Shown here one piece after another: positions 6,476 to 6,680 of a stretch of 6,680 nt of DNA; the first letter of the stretch is position 1; the number at the start of each line of letters is the position of its first letter. The translations under genes were made by a program, and so were the position numbers. The notes under the pieces are model-generated. The model was not told where the DNA came from. It made no database searches and was given only the letters and a program-made list of their open reading frames with translations. Origin of the DNA: Bacteroidota bacterium (GTDB taxonomy: Bacteria; Bacteroidota; Bacteroidia; Chitinophagales; Chitinophagaceae); contig CANHJA010000127.1 in assembly GCA_947460795.1 (NCBI GenBank), forward strand, positions 1 through 6,680, written 5' to 3'.

Positions 6476-6680
6476 CTATATTTCTCCTAATAATTCCTTA
6501 AAGATCAAAGCCATTTTAGGAGCTGCAATATTAGCGGCTTCCAAAACTTCTTCATGCGTAATTACATTCATTTCTTCTCGGATTCCTAAATCGGTTACTA
6601 CACTCATCCCAAACACTTTCATACCACCATGAATAGCAACAATAACTTCTGGCACGGTGCTCATACCAACAGTATCACCA
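6476..6680 (-). CDS. Purine nucleoside phosphorylase, C-terminal part (5' end outside window)
   Basis: Cytoplasmic enzyme splitting purine (deoxy)nucleosides with phosphate into free base and (deoxy)ribose 1-phosphate for salvage; trimeric PNP class of the PNP/UDP phosphorylase family. Only about 67 C-terminal residues are present. The frame is open to the right edge and reads GDTVGMSTVPEVIVAIHGGMKVFGMSVVTD, closely matching the family signature (human PNP: VGMSTVPEVIVARHCG...FSLITN). The Met of GMSTVPEV (6664-6662) is internal and not the true start. THEEV supplies the His matching human H257. Where human PNP has the base-binding Asn243, this protein has Asp (6592-6590). It ends at TAG (6478-6476), and the porin gene follows after 36 bases on the same strand, so it likely heads the visible part of the operon. 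MTA phosphorylase is the main alternative, but the retained His and the GMSTVPEV block favour PNP. Confidence 0.88.
   Translation of the reverse strand, partial: GDTVGMSTVPEVIVAIHGGMKVFGMSVVTDLGIREEMNVITHEEVLEAANIAAPKMALIFKELLGEI

Noticed and set aside
1..6680. CRISPR array, insertion sequence, tRNA, attachment site or defence system
   Set aside because: I saw no spaced direct repeats, transposase motifs, terminal inverted repeats or tRNA-like cloverleaf; the four genes are housekeeping or envelope functions.

Overview
The window is an ordinary stretch of chromosome from a member of the Bacteroidota. Several features point there: low GC with strong A/T richness between genes; start regions mostly lacking a usable Shine-Dalgarno sequence; a large outer-membrane beta-barrel of the 'putative porin' (Porin_10) type, which is typical of this phylum; a signal peptide ending in Ala|Gln; and a match to the Bacteroidota -7 promoter consensus TAnnTTTG. 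No finer placement is justified from sequence reading alone.

Layout. Positions 1-374 hold no convincing gene. They contain very AT-rich DNA and then what looks like the leader of lon: a TAnnTTTG motif, a run of ten T, two inverted repeats, and a perfect AAGGAGG that is not placed to serve any normal start. Positions 375-2783 (+) encode a complete ATP-dependent protease Lon with all ATPase and Ser-Lys dyad residues intact. A strong hairpin with a T-tract at 2803-2834 ends lon and sits against the end of the convergent gene. On the minus strand, reading from the right edge, are the C-terminal end of a purine nucleoside phosphorylase (6680-6476, 5' end outside the window), a 658-residue porin-like outer-membrane barrel (6439-4463, GTG start), and a 541-residue exported metal-dependent amidohydrolase of the YtcJ/Amidohydro_3 family (4458-2833).

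How they fit. The three minus-strand genes are spaced 36 and 4 bases apart and probably form the end of one operon stopping at the shared convergent terminator. Putting an outer-membrane channel, an exported hydrolase and a cytoplasmic nucleoside phosphorylase together suggests uptake and salvage of small molecules, possibly nucleosides or derivatives, but this is inference from context. Lon is a separate transcription unit for protein quality control.

I found no mobile element, CRISPR array, RNA gene or evident new system. The points most worth checking are the unusual lon leader, the Asn-to-Asp change at the purine-recognition position of the phosphorylase, and the porin-amidohydrolase-phosphorylase grouping.
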